Of a stretch of DNA of 35,090 nt, positions 24,650 to 33,103 are shown one piece after another (within the stretch, counting starts at the first letter, position 1; each line of letters opens with the position of its first letter). The stretch lies in contig JADLEF010000182.1 of NCBI GenBank assembly GCA_020846295.1, positions 1 through 35,090 of the forward strand, in the 5' to 3' direction. The notes beneath the pieces are model-generated. The model saw only the letters and a program-made list of their open reading frames with translations, ran no database searches and was not told the origin of the DNA. This DNA is from Acidimicrobiales bacterium (GTDB lineage: Bacteria; Actinomycetota; Acidimicrobiia; Acidimicrobiales; CAIXPF01). Made by a program: the position numbers and the translations under genes.

Positions 24650-27016
24650 ATGAAGGTCCTTCTGTCGTGGCTGCGGGAGTTCGCCCCCATCGAGGGCGAG
24701 CCGCAGTTCATCGCCGACCAGCTCAGCGCGCTCGGCCTCGCCGTCGAGGAGATGCAGCTGATCGGCGGCAACCTCGCCGGCATCGTGACCGCCCGGGTGC
24801 TCGCGTTGCGGCCCCACCCCAAGGCCGACCGCATCCAACTCGTCGATGTCGACGCCGGTGACGGCGAGCCGTTGCAGGTCTGCTGCGGTGCGTTCAACAT
24901 GGCCGTCGGTGACGTGGTCCCCTTCGCCACGTTGGGTACGACCATGCCGAACGGCATGCTGATCGAGCGGCGCAAGCTGCGCGGCGAATGGTCCAACGGC
25001 ATGTTGTGCGCGGCGCGCGAGGTCGGCCTGGCCGATGCGGTCGACGGCATCATGATCCTGCCGCCTGAGCTGCCCCTCGGCGTTGATTTCGCCACCGCGA
25101 TGGGCATCGAGACCGACGTCCTCTACGACCTCGACGTGACCGGCAACCGGCCCGACGCGCTCTCGGTGGCCGGTGTCGCCCGTGACCTCGCCGCCTGGCT
25201 GAAGGTGCCCTTCACCATGATCGACCCGCCGCTCGAGGTGGACCCGGCTTGGCAGGCGTCGGGGCTGGCTGCCGTGGACATCGTGGACGGGGATCTGTGC
25301 GGCCGGTTCCACGCCCGCGTGCTCGACGGCATCGCGGTCGGGCCGTCGCCCCGCTGGCTCGCCGACCGGCTCACCGCGCTCGGCATGCGGCCCATCAACA
25401 ACGTGGTCGACGTGTCGAACTACGTGATGCTGGAGCTCGGCCAGCCGTCGCACACCTTCGACCTCAACCAGGTGTCCGGTCGGCGCATCCGGGTCCGCTG
25501 GGCGCGCGACGGCGAGACGGTCGAGACCCTCGACGGGCAGACCCGCACGCTCACTGCGGCGGACGGTGCCATCTGCGACGGCGACGACGGGGTCATCGGC
25601 ATCGCCGGGGTGATGGGCGGCGCGTCGACCGAGATCTCCGAGACCACCACCGACGTGCTGCTGGAGATGGCGTGGTGGGATCCGCTGTCGATCGCCCGGA
25701 CGGCGCGCCGCCTCGGCCTGCGCTCGGAGGCGTCGACCCGCTTCGAACGTGGCTCCGACCCCGGCGTCATCGATGTCGCCATGCGGCGCTTCGTGCAGCT
25801 GCTGCGCGAGACCACGCCCGTGCGCGTCGCCGCCGGCGAGATCGTGGCCGACGGCAACCTGCCCACCCCGGCCACCGTCACCCTGCGGACCGCCCGCACC
25901 AACGCGATGCTCGGTGTCTCGCTGTCGCGCCACGAGATCGCCGGACTGCTCGAGCCGATCGGCTTCCGGTGCGAGGTGGCGGGGGAGGATCTCACCGTCA
26001 CCGTGCCGAGCTTCCGGATGGTCGACACCACCACCGAGATCGACGTGATCGAGGAGGTGGGCCGCCACCACGGCTTCGCCCGCATCGAACGCACCGTGCC
26101 GCGGCCCACCGGCCAGGCGGGTGCGCTCAGCACGCTCCAGCAGGAGCGGCGGGCGCTGCGGCACTCGCTGGTCGGCTTCGGGCTCACCGAGGTGATGCCG
26201 CTGCCGTTCCTGGCGCCGGGGGATCTGGCCCGGGCCGGGCTCGACGCCGACGGGATCCGGGTGACGAACCCGTTGGTGGAGGCGGAGTCGGTGATGCGCA
26301 CCTCGCTGCTGCCGGGGATCCTCAAGACGCTGGCGTTCAACGCGTCGCACCGCAACCCCGATGTCGAGTGCTTCGAACTGGGCCACGTGTTCCTCCCGAC
26401 GGATCGCTCCGCCGAGCTGCCCGATGAGCGCGAGCACCTCGGCGTGGCGCTGGGTGGATCCGAGGCCCCGGCCGCGCTGGACGCCTGGCAGGTGGTGGTG
26501 GACACGCTCGGCATCGCGTCGTGGCGTCTGGTCACCGACACACCGGCCGGTATGCACCCGACCCGCAGCGCCCGCATCGAGGTGGCCAACACGACGGTGG
26601 GCGCGCTCGGCGAGGTGGACCCGCAGGTGCTCGCCGACTACGGCGTTGACCGCCGGGTGGCGTGGCTGCAGGTCGATCTGACCACGCTGCTCGCCCTGCC
26701 GCACGGTCCGCAGCCCTATCGCCGGGTCAGCCGGTACCCCTCCTCCGATGTCGACCTGGCGTTCGTGGTGCCGGAGCCGACGCCGGCGGCGGACGTGGCC
26801 CGGGCGCTGCGCAAGGGCGCGGGCGCGCTGCTGGCCGAGCTGACGCTGTTCGACGTGTACCGCGGCGACCGGGTGGCGGCGGGATCGCGCTCGCTGGCCT
26901 ACCGGCTGCGCTTCCAGGCCCCGGATCGCACGCTGACCGACGCAGAGGTCGCCGAGGTGCGCCAGCGGTGCATCGACGCGGTGACCTCGACGGTGCCCGC
27001 TCAGCTGCGGGGCTGA
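24650..27016 (+). CDS. pheT: Phenylalanyl-tRNA synthetase beta subunit
   Basis: The 788-residue partner of PheS. Domains in order are the N-terminal MKVLLSWLREFAPIEGEPQF, the EMAP/tRNA-binding OB fold (GIVTARVLALRPHPKADRIQ), the B3/B4 editing domain (LYDLDVTGNRPDALSVAGVA, INNVVDVSNYVMLELGQPSH), the B5 domain, the catalytic-like fold (RFERGSDPGVIDVAMRRFVQ and following; EVMPLPFL) and the C-terminal anticodon-binding FDX-ACB domain (YPSSDVDLAFVVPEPTPAAD to DRTLTDAEVAEVR). The length is typical. The ATG has a short GGAG upstream. Confidence 0.97.
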   Translation: MKVLLSWLREFAPIEGEPQFIADQLSALGLAVEEMQLIGGNLAGIVTARVLALRPHPKADRIQLVDVDAGDGEPLQVCCGAFNMAVGDVVPFATLGTTMPNGMLIERRKLRGEWSNGMLCAAREVGLADAVDGIMILPPELPLGVDFATAMGIETDVLYDLDVTGNRPDALSVAGVARDLAAWLKVPFTMIDPPLEVDPAWQASGLAAVDIVDGDLCGRFHARVLDGIAVGPSPRWLADRLTALGMRPINNVVDVSNYVMLELGQPSHTFDLNQVSGRRIRVRWARDGETVETLDGQTRTLTAADGAICDGDDGVIGIAGVMGGASTEISETTTDVLLEMAWWDPLSIARTARRLGLRSEASTRFERGSDPGVIDVAMRRFVQLLRETTPVRVAAGEIVADGNLPTPATVTLRTARTNAMLGVSLSRHEIAGLLEPIGFRCEVAGEDLTVTVPSFRMVDTTTEIDVIEEVGRHHGFARIERTVPRPTGQAGALSTLQQERRALRHSLVGFGLTEVMPLPFLAPGDLARAGLDADGIRVTNPLVEAESVMRTSLLPGILKTLAFNASHRNPDVECFELGHVFLPTDRSAELPDEREHLGVALGGSEAPAALDAWQVVVDTLGIASWRLVTDTPAGMHPTRSARIEVANTTVGALGEVDPQVLADYGVDRRVAWLQVDLTTLLALPHGPQPYRRVSRYPSSDVDLAFVVPEPTPAADVARALRKGAGALLAELTLFDVYRGDRVAAGSRSLAYRLRFQAPDRTLTDAEVAEVRQRCIDAVTSTVPAQLRG

Positions 27017-27048
27017 GCGCGGGCCCCGTCGTCAACAGCTGCTGACTC

Positions 27049-27066
27049 CCGTACCGTACGGTACGG
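27049..27066. repeat. 18-bp perfect GTAC-type palindrome
   Basis: CCGTACCGTACGGTACGG is self-complementary and is followed by another TACGGG, so CGTAC/GGTAC units repeat four times. It starts 33 bp after the pheT stop. It may be a terminator or a protein-binding site. Confidence 0.6.
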
Positions 27067-27111
27067 TACGGGCGAGAGTCGGCGCAGCGAAAGCCGTCGC
27101 ATCGAAACCCC

Positions 27112-27141
27112 TCGCAGCGAATCGATAGCGATTCGCTGCGA
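27112..27141. repeat. 13-bp-arm inverted repeat with GCGAATCG core
   Basis: TCGCAGCGAATCG (27112-27124), loop ATAG, CGATTCGCTGCGA (27129-27141). The GCGAATCG core matches the palindrome cluster inside the FtsK-like gene at 10270-10332. As RNA this would be a stable hairpin, usable as a bidirectional terminator. Confidence 0.65.
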
Positions 27142-27290
27142 CGGGGCGGGCGAGAACCGCCGACCGTCGACTTGGCGTGCGCAGAGCGTGGTCGAACCGG
27201 CCCGTTCCGGGCGAGTTGGTTCGCCGGCCGAGCCGGCTGCGGGCCACGCCGGGTAGCGGGCGGAACCGCCCTCGCCCGGCCGGGCTGCGA

Positions 27291-28340
27291 TCAGAGCAGC
27301 GCGTCGCCATAGTGCGGATCGAACACCGCGTGCCACCCGCCGGTGTGCCAGAACACCACCGGCCCCTCGGTGAACGCCCCGTCTCGCGCCATCGCCACCA
27401 ACCCGGCGAGCCCCTTGCCGCTGTACACCGGATCGCACACGATCCCCTCCGTGCGGGCCAGCAGCCGGATCGCCGCCACCGCTTCCCCGGTGATCGCGCC
27501 GTACGCCGGGCCTGCGTGCTCGAGGCGCACGTCGATGTCCGCCGCGTTGAAGGTGATGTCGGCCTCCAGCTCGGCGGCGGCGGCGCCGGCGAGACGGGCC
27601 AGGCCCTCGGCCGGGTCGGCCAGCACCCGGCCGGCGTCGATGCCGATCACCCGTGGGCCCCGTGCGGCCAGCGCTCGACCCACCACCAGCCCGGCGTGGG
27701 TGCCGCCGGAGGTCGTGGTGTGCACGACGGCCACCGTCGAGGTCGCGAACGCGGGTCCGATCGCATCGAGTTGGGCCAGCAGCTCGAGGTAGGCCAGCGC
27801 GAACCCGAGCGCCCCGCGGGCCGAGCTCGCGCCGACGGGCGCGATGAACGGACGACGGCCGGCGGCGCGCTGGTCCGCCGCGCACCGTTCGAGCAGCGGG
27901 CCGAGCTCCTGCCAGCCGACCGCTCCCGCGAAGCGCACCTCGGCGCCGAGCAACGAGTCGAGCAGGAGGTTGGCCGTGCGATCCGCCGGGGCCTCGCCGG
28001 TCAGCAGCAGGACGCAGCGCATCCCCAGCCGGGCCGCGGCGGCAGCACCCGTCCGCGCCGAGTTCGATTGCGTCGCCCCGGTGGTGATGAGGGTGTCGGC
28101 TCCCGCGGCGAGCGCGCTGGCCAGGACCAGCTCGTACTTGCGCACCTTGTTGCCGGCCAGGGCCGGGCTGCCGATGTCGTCGCGCTTGCACCACACCTCG
28201 GCGCCGATCGCTTCGGAGAAGCGGTCCAGGCGCTGGAGGGGCGTGGGTAGGGGGGCCAACGTCACCCGGGGTAGGGTCCGGAGGCGGTCCAGGGCGGCGG
28301 CGTGATCCACCGCCGAACCGTACCGGAAACCGAATCGCAT
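27291..28340 (-). CDS. PLP-dependent D-cysteine desulfhydrase / ACC deaminase family enzyme
   Basis: A 349-residue fold-type II PLP enzyme. The PLP lysine is K65 in LAGNKVRKYE, preceded by VWCKRDDIGSPA. The stacking/catalytic loop reads TTGATQSNSART, where relatives have QSNH; here residue 94 is serine. The phosphate cup is HTTTSGGTHAGLVVG. The C-terminal CDPVYSGKGLAGLVAMARDG and VFWHTGGWHAVF are strongly typical of the desulfhydrase/ACC deaminase group. The reaction would be D-cysteine to pyruvate, H2S and ammonia, or a related deamination; the substrate is not decidable. The start is the ATG at 28340, where homology begins and which is preceded by a TACACT -10 candidate 13 nt away. It is divergent from argC. 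Confidence 0.87.
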   Translation of the reverse strand: MRFGFRYGSAVDHAAALDRLRTLPRVTLAPLPTPLQRLDRFSEAIGAEVWCKRDDIGSPALAGNKVRKYELVLASALAAGADTLITTGATQSNSARTGAAAAARLGMRCVLLLTGEAPADRTANLLLDSLLGAEVRFAGAVGWQELGPLLERCAADQRAAGRRPFIAPVGASSARGALGFALAYLELLAQLDAIGPAFATSTVAVVHTTTSGGTHAGLVVGRALAARGPRVIGIDAGRVLADPAEGLARLAGAAAAELEADITFNAADIDVRLEHAGPAYGAITGEAVAAIRLLARTEGIVCDPVYSGKGLAGLVAMARDGAFTEGPVVFWHTGGWHAVFDPHYGDALL

Positions 28341-28363
28341 ACCTATGCATTCCAGTGTATAGT
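28337..28363. promoter_or_regulatory. argC / PLP-enzyme divergent promoter with possible ArgR site
   Basis: TATAGT (plus, 28358-28363) lies 8 nt before the argC GTG, giving a leaderless argC mRNA. TACACT (minus, 28354-28359) faces the PLP gene and shares TA with it. Immediately left are GCATA-CC-TATGC (28337-28348) and ATGCAT (28345-28350), resembling ARG-box half sites, next to the -10 where ArgR could block both promoters. argR lies in the same cluster. The operator call is inference. Confidence 0.5.
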
Positions 28364-28371
28364 CTTGCTCC

Positions 28372-29403
28372 GTGCTCTCCGTCGCCATCATCGGAGCGTC
28401 CGGCTACACCGGCGCTGAACTGCTTCGGCTGCTCGCCGCGCACCCAACCTTCGACGTCGCCCTCGCCACCGGCGATTCCCAGGCGGGGACGCCGGTGCGC
28501 GAGCTGTACCCGAGCCTCGCCGCAGCCTACGGCGACCGTCGCTTCGACGAGGTGGACGTCGCCGCCGCCGCCACGGCCGACGTGGTGTTCCTCGGCCTGC
28601 CCCACGGCGCCTCACAGGGCATCGTGCCCGCGCTGCGAGCCGCCGGCGCCAAGCGGATCGTCGACCTCGCGGCCGACTTCCGCCTGAAGGACCCGGCGCT
28701 CTACCCGCGCTGGTACCACGACGAGCACCAGGCTCCCGAGCTGTTGGCGGACTTCGTCTACGGGCTTCCCGAGGTGTACCGGGAGGAGCTCGTCGGGGCG
28801 TCCATGGTCGCAACGCCCGGCTGCTACCCGACGGCCGGCACGCTCTCGCTGCTCCCGGTGGCCCGGGCGGGGCTGATCGACCGCGGTGCCATCATCGTGG
28901 ATGCCGCCTCCGGCGTGTCCGGCGCCGGACGCCCGCCCAAGGCCCACACCACCTTCTGCGCGGTGGACGAGGACTTCAGCGCCTACGGGCTGCTGGACCA
29001 CCGGCACACCCCGGAGATGGAGATGCTGCTCGATGCCACCGTGCTGTTCACCCCGCACCTGGCGCCGATGAACCGGGGCATCCTCGCCACCAGCTACGCC
29101 CGCCCGGCTCCGGGCCGGCAGACCGAGCTGTCCACCGCCAAGCTGTTGGAGCTGTACCGGGAGCACTACGCCGACGAACCGTTCGTCGTGGTGACCGACG
29201 GCTCGCCCTCGACGAAGGCGACGCTCGGATCCAACGTGGCGCAGGTGACCGTCCGCTACGACGAGCGAACCGGCTTCGTGGTGGGCATCTGCGCCATCGA
29301 CAACCTGACCAAGGGCGCCTCCGGTGCGGCGGTGCAGTGCGCCAACATCATCTGCGGCCTGCCGGAGACGAGCGGGCTGCCCATCGTGGGGGTGTACCCG
29401 TGA
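28372..29403 (+). CDS. argC: N-acetyl-gamma-glutamyl-phosphate reductase
   Basis: Reduces N-acetylglutamyl phosphate to the semialdehyde with NADPH, the third step of arginine synthesis. The 343-residue protein has the Rossmann motif VAIIGASGYTGAELLRLLAA, the catalytic cysteine C151 in VATPGCYPTAGTLSLLPV, and the conserved VSGAGRPPKAHTTFCAVDED and HRHTPEMEM region. The GTG start stands 8 nt from TATAGT, so the mRNA is probably leaderless. It heads the arg cluster. The stop overlaps the argB start (GTGA) where argJ is found in most actinobacteria. Confidence 0.96.
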   Translation: MLSVAIIGASGYTGAELLRLLAAHPTFDVALATGDSQAGTPVRELYPSLAAAYGDRRFDEVDVAAAATADVVFLGLPHGASQGIVPALRAAGAKRIVDLAADFRLKDPALYPRWYHDEHQAPELLADFVYGLPEVYREELVGASMVATPGCYPTAGTLSLLPVARAGLIDRGAIIVDAASGVSGAGRPPKAHTTFCAVDEDFSAYGLLDHRHTPEMEMLLDATVLFTPHLAPMNRGILATSYARPAPGRQTELSTAKLLELYREHYADEPFVVVTDGSPSTKATLGSNVAQVTVRYDERTGFVVGICAIDNLTKGASGAAVQCANIICGLPETSGLPIVGVYP

Positions 29404-30275
29404 ACCCGTCGGACACCACCGAGGTCCTCGTCCAGGCGCTGCCCTACATCCAGCGCTTCCGCAACAAGATCGTGGTCGTCAAGTACGGCGGCAACGCCAT
29501 GGCCCCCGGCGGGGGCGCCGCCCAGTTCGCCGAGGACATCGTGTTGATGCACTCCGTCGGGCTCAAACCGGTGGTGGTGCACGGCGGTGGGCCGCAGATC
29601 ACCGACCTGATGAAGCGACTCGGCAAGCAGGCCGAGTTCCGCAACGGTCTACGGGTGACCGACGCCGAGTCGCTCGAGATCACCCGCATGGTGCTCGTCG
29701 GCAAGGTCAACCGTGAGCTGGTCTCCGACATCAACCGACACGGCCCGCTCGCCGTCGGTGTGTCGGGCGAGGACGCAGGGCTCATCACCGCCACGCAGCA
29801 CGACCCGGAGCTCGGCTTCGTGGGCGACGTCGCCTCGGTCAACCCGTCGATCCTGCACCGTCTGCTCGAGCAGGACATGATCCCCGTCATCGCCACCATC
29901 GGCGTGGATGAAGCCGGGCAGGCGTACAACATCAACGCCGACACCGTCGCCGGTGCGGTGGCGGTCGCCCTCGACGCCGAGAAGGTGGTGTTCCTCACCG
30001 ACATCGAGGGTCTGCGCCGCGACGTCAGCGACGAGGCGAGCCTCATCTCGCAGATCACCGCGGCCGAGCTCCGCCTGCTGATCGAGGACGGCACCGTCGC
30101 CTCGGGGATGATCCCCAAGGTCGAGGCGTGCCTGCACGCCGTGGAGGCCAACGTGCGCTCCGCCCACCTCATCGACGGGCGCCGGGACCACGTGCTGCTG
30201 CTCGAGCTGTTCACCGACACCGGCATCGGCACCATGATCACCCGCTACCCGGAACCCGCCCCGCCGCGAGGGTGA
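29400..30275 (+). CDS. argB: Acetylglutamate kinase
   Basis: Phosphorylates N-acetylglutamate. The 291-residue amino acid kinase fold has KIVVVKYGGNAM, VVVHGGGPQITDLMKRLG, the acetylglutamate-contacting FRNGLRVTD, the IPVIATIGVDEAGQAYNINA region with DTVAGAVA, and VVFLTDIEG. An N-terminal extra helix (TTEVLVQALPYIQRFRNK) is the kind that forms the hexamer and the arginine-feedback site in arginine-sensitive NAGKs. GTG 29400 overlaps the argC stop; the longer open frame lies inside argC. A hairpin follows the stop, and argD starts 195 nt later. Confidence 0.96.
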   Translation: MNPSDTTEVLVQALPYIQRFRNKIVVVKYGGNAMAPGGGAAQFAEDIVLMHSVGLKPVVVHGGGPQITDLMKRLGKQAEFRNGLRVTDAESLEITRMVLVGKVNRELVSDINRHGPLAVGVSGEDAGLITATQHDPELGFVGDVASVNPSILHRLLEQDMIPVIATIGVDEAGQAYNINADTVAGAVAVALDAEKVVFLTDIEGLRRDVSDEASLISQITAAELRLLIEDGTVASGMIPKVEACLHAVEANVRSAHLIDGRRDHVLLLELFTDTGIGTMITRYPEPAPPRG

Positions 30276-30290
30276 CCCGCCGGAGCCCGA

Positions 30291-30310
30291 GTGTGCGCCC
30301 GAGCGCGCAC
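30291..30310 (+). terminator. Hairpin after argB
   Basis: GTGTGCGC (30291-30298), loop CCGA, GCGCGCAC (30303-30310): 8 pairs including one G-T. It lies 16 nt after the argB stop, before a separate promoter candidate for argD, and may cause partial termination. Confidence 0.4.
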
Positions 30311-30329
30311 GCCGAGGCCACCGGCGCTG

Positions 30330-30335
30330 TAGCCT
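30330..30335 (+). promoter_or_regulatory. Candidate -10 element upstream of argD
   Basis: TAGCCT preceded by CTG lies in the 195-nt argB-argD gap and would give a leader of about 130 nt. The gap holds no gene. The call rests only on the TANNNT pattern. Confidence 0.3.
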
Positions 30336-30470
30336 CGCCTGTCGCGTTTCGTCGATCGACCGACCCGCAGAGGCGCCCCCGGCACGGCCATCCGTTCATC
30401 CGCACCCGTTCCATAAACCGCATACGACCGTTCACGCCGAACACCACCGCACCTTCCTGGGGGAACCGCC

Positions 30471-31673
30471 ATGTCGACGCACGCCACTGCCATGGGAGCA
30501 CCGCCCGATCTCGAGCGCTGCCCGATCATGTCGAACTTCGCCGCGCCTTCGGTGATGTTCGTGCGAGGGCAGGGCACCGAGCTGTGGGACAACCACGGCA
30601 AGCGCTACCTGGACTTCCTCGGTGGGCTCGCCGTCGTCGCGCTCGGCCACGCCAACCCCGAGGTGGCCGACGCGATCGCCGCCCAGGCCAACACGTTGCT
30701 GCACGTGTCGTCGATCTTCGCCACCGAGCACGCCTGGCACGTCGCCCGCACCATCGACCGGCTCATCGGTGACGGCAGCCCCGCCGGCGGGCAGGTGTTC
30801 TTCTGCAACTCGGGCGCAGAGGCCAACGAGGCGGCCATCAAGCTGGCCCGCAAGTGGGCGGGTCACGGGCGCTTCGGCGTGATCACCACCTACGGCAGCT
30901 TCCACGGCCGCACCCTGGCCACCCTGGCCGCCACCGGTCAACCGACCAAGCACGAGCCGTTCGCCCCCATGCCCGAGGGGTTCCGCCACGTGGCCCTGGG
31001 CGACATCGACGCCCTCGAGGCGGCCATCGACCCGACCGTGGCCGCCATCCTGCTGGAACCGATCCAGGGCGAGGGCGGCGTGAACCCGGCCTCCACCGAG
31101 TTCCTGCAGGCCGCCCGCCGCCTCTGCGACGAGCGGGGCATGCTGCTCATGCTCGACGAGGTGCAGACCGGCTTCGCCCGCACCGGGCGCTGGTTCGGCT
31201 TCCAGCACCACGGGATCCAGCCCGACGTGGTGTGCCTGGCCAAGGCCATGGGCAACGGCATGCCGATCGGCGCCCTGTGGGCCCGCGCCGACGTCGCCGC
31301 CGCCTTCCAACCGGGCGATCACGGCTCCACCTACTCGGGTCAGCCGATGGCCACCTCGGCGGTGCGCAAGGTGCTCGAGATCATGGAGCGGGATGATCTG
31401 CCGGCCAAGGCGACCCAGCGCGGCGCGTACCTGACGGCCAAGCTGCAGGCGATCCCGCAGGTGTCCTCGGTGCGTGGCTCCGGCCTGATCCTGGCCGCCG
31501 AGCTGGCCGAAGGCATCGACGCCAGGGCCGTCTACGGCGCCTGCCTGGAGGCCGGCCTGGTGGTCAACGCCATCACCGGCACCGCCCTGCGCCTCACCCC
31601 GCCGTTGACGGTCACCGAGGCGGAGATCGACGAGGCGGTCGAGCTGCTCGCCGCCGTGCTGAGCGCGCAGTGA
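30471..31673 (+). CDS. argD: Acetylornithine aminotransferase
   Basis: Converts N-acetylglutamate semialdehyde to N-acetylornithine with PLP. The 400-residue class III aminotransferase contains FLGGLAVVALGHANPEV, the PLP-phosphate region VFFCNSGAEANEAAIKLAR, YGSFHGRTLATLAATGQ, AAILLEPIQGEGG, LLMLDEVQTGFARTG and the Schiff-base lysine K258 in VCLAKAMGNGMPIGALWA. The ATG at 30471 has GGGGGA upstream. A later in-frame ATG (30483) is possible. argF starts 19 nt after the stop. Confidence 0.96.
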   Translation: MSTHATAMGAPPDLERCPIMSNFAAPSVMFVRGQGTELWDNHGKRYLDFLGGLAVVALGHANPEVADAIAAQANTLLHVSSIFATEHAWHVARTIDRLIGDGSPAGGQVFFCNSGAEANEAAIKLARKWAGHGRFGVITTYGSFHGRTLATLAATGQPTKHEPFAPMPEGFRHVALGDIDALEAAIDPTVAAILLEPIQGEGGVNPASTEFLQAARRLCDERGMLLMLDEVQTGFARTGRWFGFQHHGIQPDVVCLAKAMGNGMPIGALWARADVAAAFQPGDHGSTYSGQPMATSAVRKVLEIMERDDLPAKATQRGAYLTAKLQAIPQVSSVRGSGLILAAELAEGIDARAVYGACLEAGLVVNAITGTALRLTPPLTVTEAEIDEAVELLAAVLSAQ

Positions 31674-31692
31674 GCCCCGTGGCGAGCGCCCC

Positions 31693-32622
31693 GTGAGCGC
31701 CGGACACCGTCACCTGCTCGAGATCGACGACCTGACCCCGGCTGAGCTCGACCGGGTGTTGTCGCTGGCCGCCGACCCGTCGCCCCGCCCGGTGCTGGCC
31801 GGTCGCGGCGTCGCGCTCGTGTTCGAGAAGCCGTCGGCCCGGACCCGCCACTCCATGGAGATGGCGGTGGTGCAGCTCGGCGGCCATCCGTCGTACATCA
31901 GCGGCATCGAGGTCGGCCTGGATCAGCGCGAGTCGGTCGAGGACGTCACCCGCACGCTGGCCGGGTACTACTGGCTGATCGGCGCCCGGGTGTTCGCCCA
32001 TCGCAGCGTCGAGCGGATGGCGGCGGTGGACTGGCGGCCCGTGGTCAACCTGCTCTCGGACCGCTCCCACCCGATGCAGGCGCTGGCCGACCTGCTCACG
32101 TTGCGACAGGAGTGGGGGGTGCTGGCCGGCCGGAGCATCGCCTACGTGGGCGACGGCAACAACGTGTGCCGGTCGCTCGCCTTCGCCGCGGCCATGGCCG
32201 GCATGGACATCCGGGTCGCGAGCCCGGCCGGGTTCAACCTCGACGACGCCGACGCGGACCGCGTGGCCGCCCTGGGAGGCGCGCTGGTGCGCACCGAGGA
32301 CCCGGTCGAGGCCGTCGCCGGGGTCGACGCGGTCTACACCGACGTCTGGGTCTCGAGGGGTGAGGAGGCGGAGGCGGCCACGAAGCGCGACGCGCTGGTC
32401 CGCTTCGGGGTCACCGCCGAGTTGTTCGCCGGCGCAGCACCCGACGCCGTGTTCCTGCACTGCCTGCCGGCGCACCGCGGCGAGGAGGTCGCCCCCGACG
32501 TGATCGACGGTCCGCGCAGCAGGGTGTGGCGCCAGGCCGAGAACCGCATGCACGCGGCGCGCGGGTTGCTGTGGTGGCTGGCCGAGTCGGCTCCGCCGGC
32601 CGGGCACGGGGCCCTCCGATGA
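31693..32622 (+). CDS. argF: Ornithine carbamoyltransferase (divergent signature motifs)
   Basis: Joins carbamoyl phosphate and ornithine to citrulline. The 309-residue protein aligns along the whole family: LVFEKPSARTRHSMEMAVVQ, DRSHPMQALADLLT, the ornithine loop TDVWVSRGEEAE, and HCLPAHRGEEVAPDVIDGP with the catalytic C257. Three signature positions differ from typical enzymes: STRTR is SARTR (residues 48-52), HPCQ is HPMQ (126-129) and the ornithine-binding SMG is SRG (221-223). The context in the arg cluster supports the standard role, but substrate preference could be changed. GTG start; the stop overlaps argR (ATGA). Confidence 0.9.
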   Translation: MSAGHRHLLEIDDLTPAELDRVLSLAADPSPRPVLAGRGVALVFEKPSARTRHSMEMAVVQLGGHPSYISGIEVGLDQRESVEDVTRTLAGYYWLIGARVFAHRSVERMAAVDWRPVVNLLSDRSHPMQALADLLTLRQEWGVLAGRSIAYVGDGNNVCRSLAFAAAMAGMDIRVASPAGFNLDDADADRVAALGGALVRTEDPVEAVAGVDAVYTDVWVSRGEEAEAATKRDALVRFGVTAELFAGAAPDAVFLHCLPAHRGEEVAPDVIDGPRSRVWRQAENRMHAARGLLWWLAESAPPAGHGALR

Positions 32623-33103
32623 GCTTGTCGAAGGCGCAGCGCCAGCACCGCGTGGCCCGCCTGCTCGAGCAGCACAGCATCGCCAGCCAGAGCCAACTGG
32701 TGGAGCTGCTGGCCGAGGAGGGCGTGGCCGCGACCCAGGCCACGGTGTCGCGAGATCTGGAGGACCTCGGGGCGGTCAAGGTGCGCGTGCGCGGCGGGGA
32801 GGCGACCTACGCCATCCCCGAGCTGCCGACCGAGCAGGTCGCGCCGCACGAGCACCTGCGCCGGGTGCTGGGGGAGTGGGTGGTCGAGGTGGCGGCGTCG
32901 GGCAACCTGGTGGTGCTGCGCACGCCGCCGGGATCGGCCCACGTGGTCGCCTCGGCGCTGGATCGTTCCGGGTTGGACGGGGTGCTCGGCACCGTGGCCG
33001 GGGACGACACGTTGTTGGTGGTGGTGGCCGAGGGCGCAACCGGCGCCGGTATGGCTGAGCAGCTGGCCGATCTGGCCGGCTTGTCGGGTGAGGGATCGAG
33101 ACG

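Larger units (their letters stand above)
27017..27290. other. Palindrome-rich convergent spacer between pheT and the PLP enzyme
   Basis: The 274 bp between two convergent genes hold no credible gene. The spacer contains an 18-bp palindrome built of GTAC units (27049-27066), a 13-bp-arm inverted repeat (27112-27141) and an outer CCGTCGCA/TGCGACGG pair (27094-27101 / 27137-27144). It probably includes the terminators of both genes. The right third (27150-27290) is GC-rich without further structure I can see. Confidence 0.6.

Noticed and set aside
23483-26704. 1073-codon open frame antisense to pheS and pheT
   Set aside because: Low-complexity, histidine/arginine/glycine-rich translation with no domain; a typical GC-rich shadow of two certain genes.
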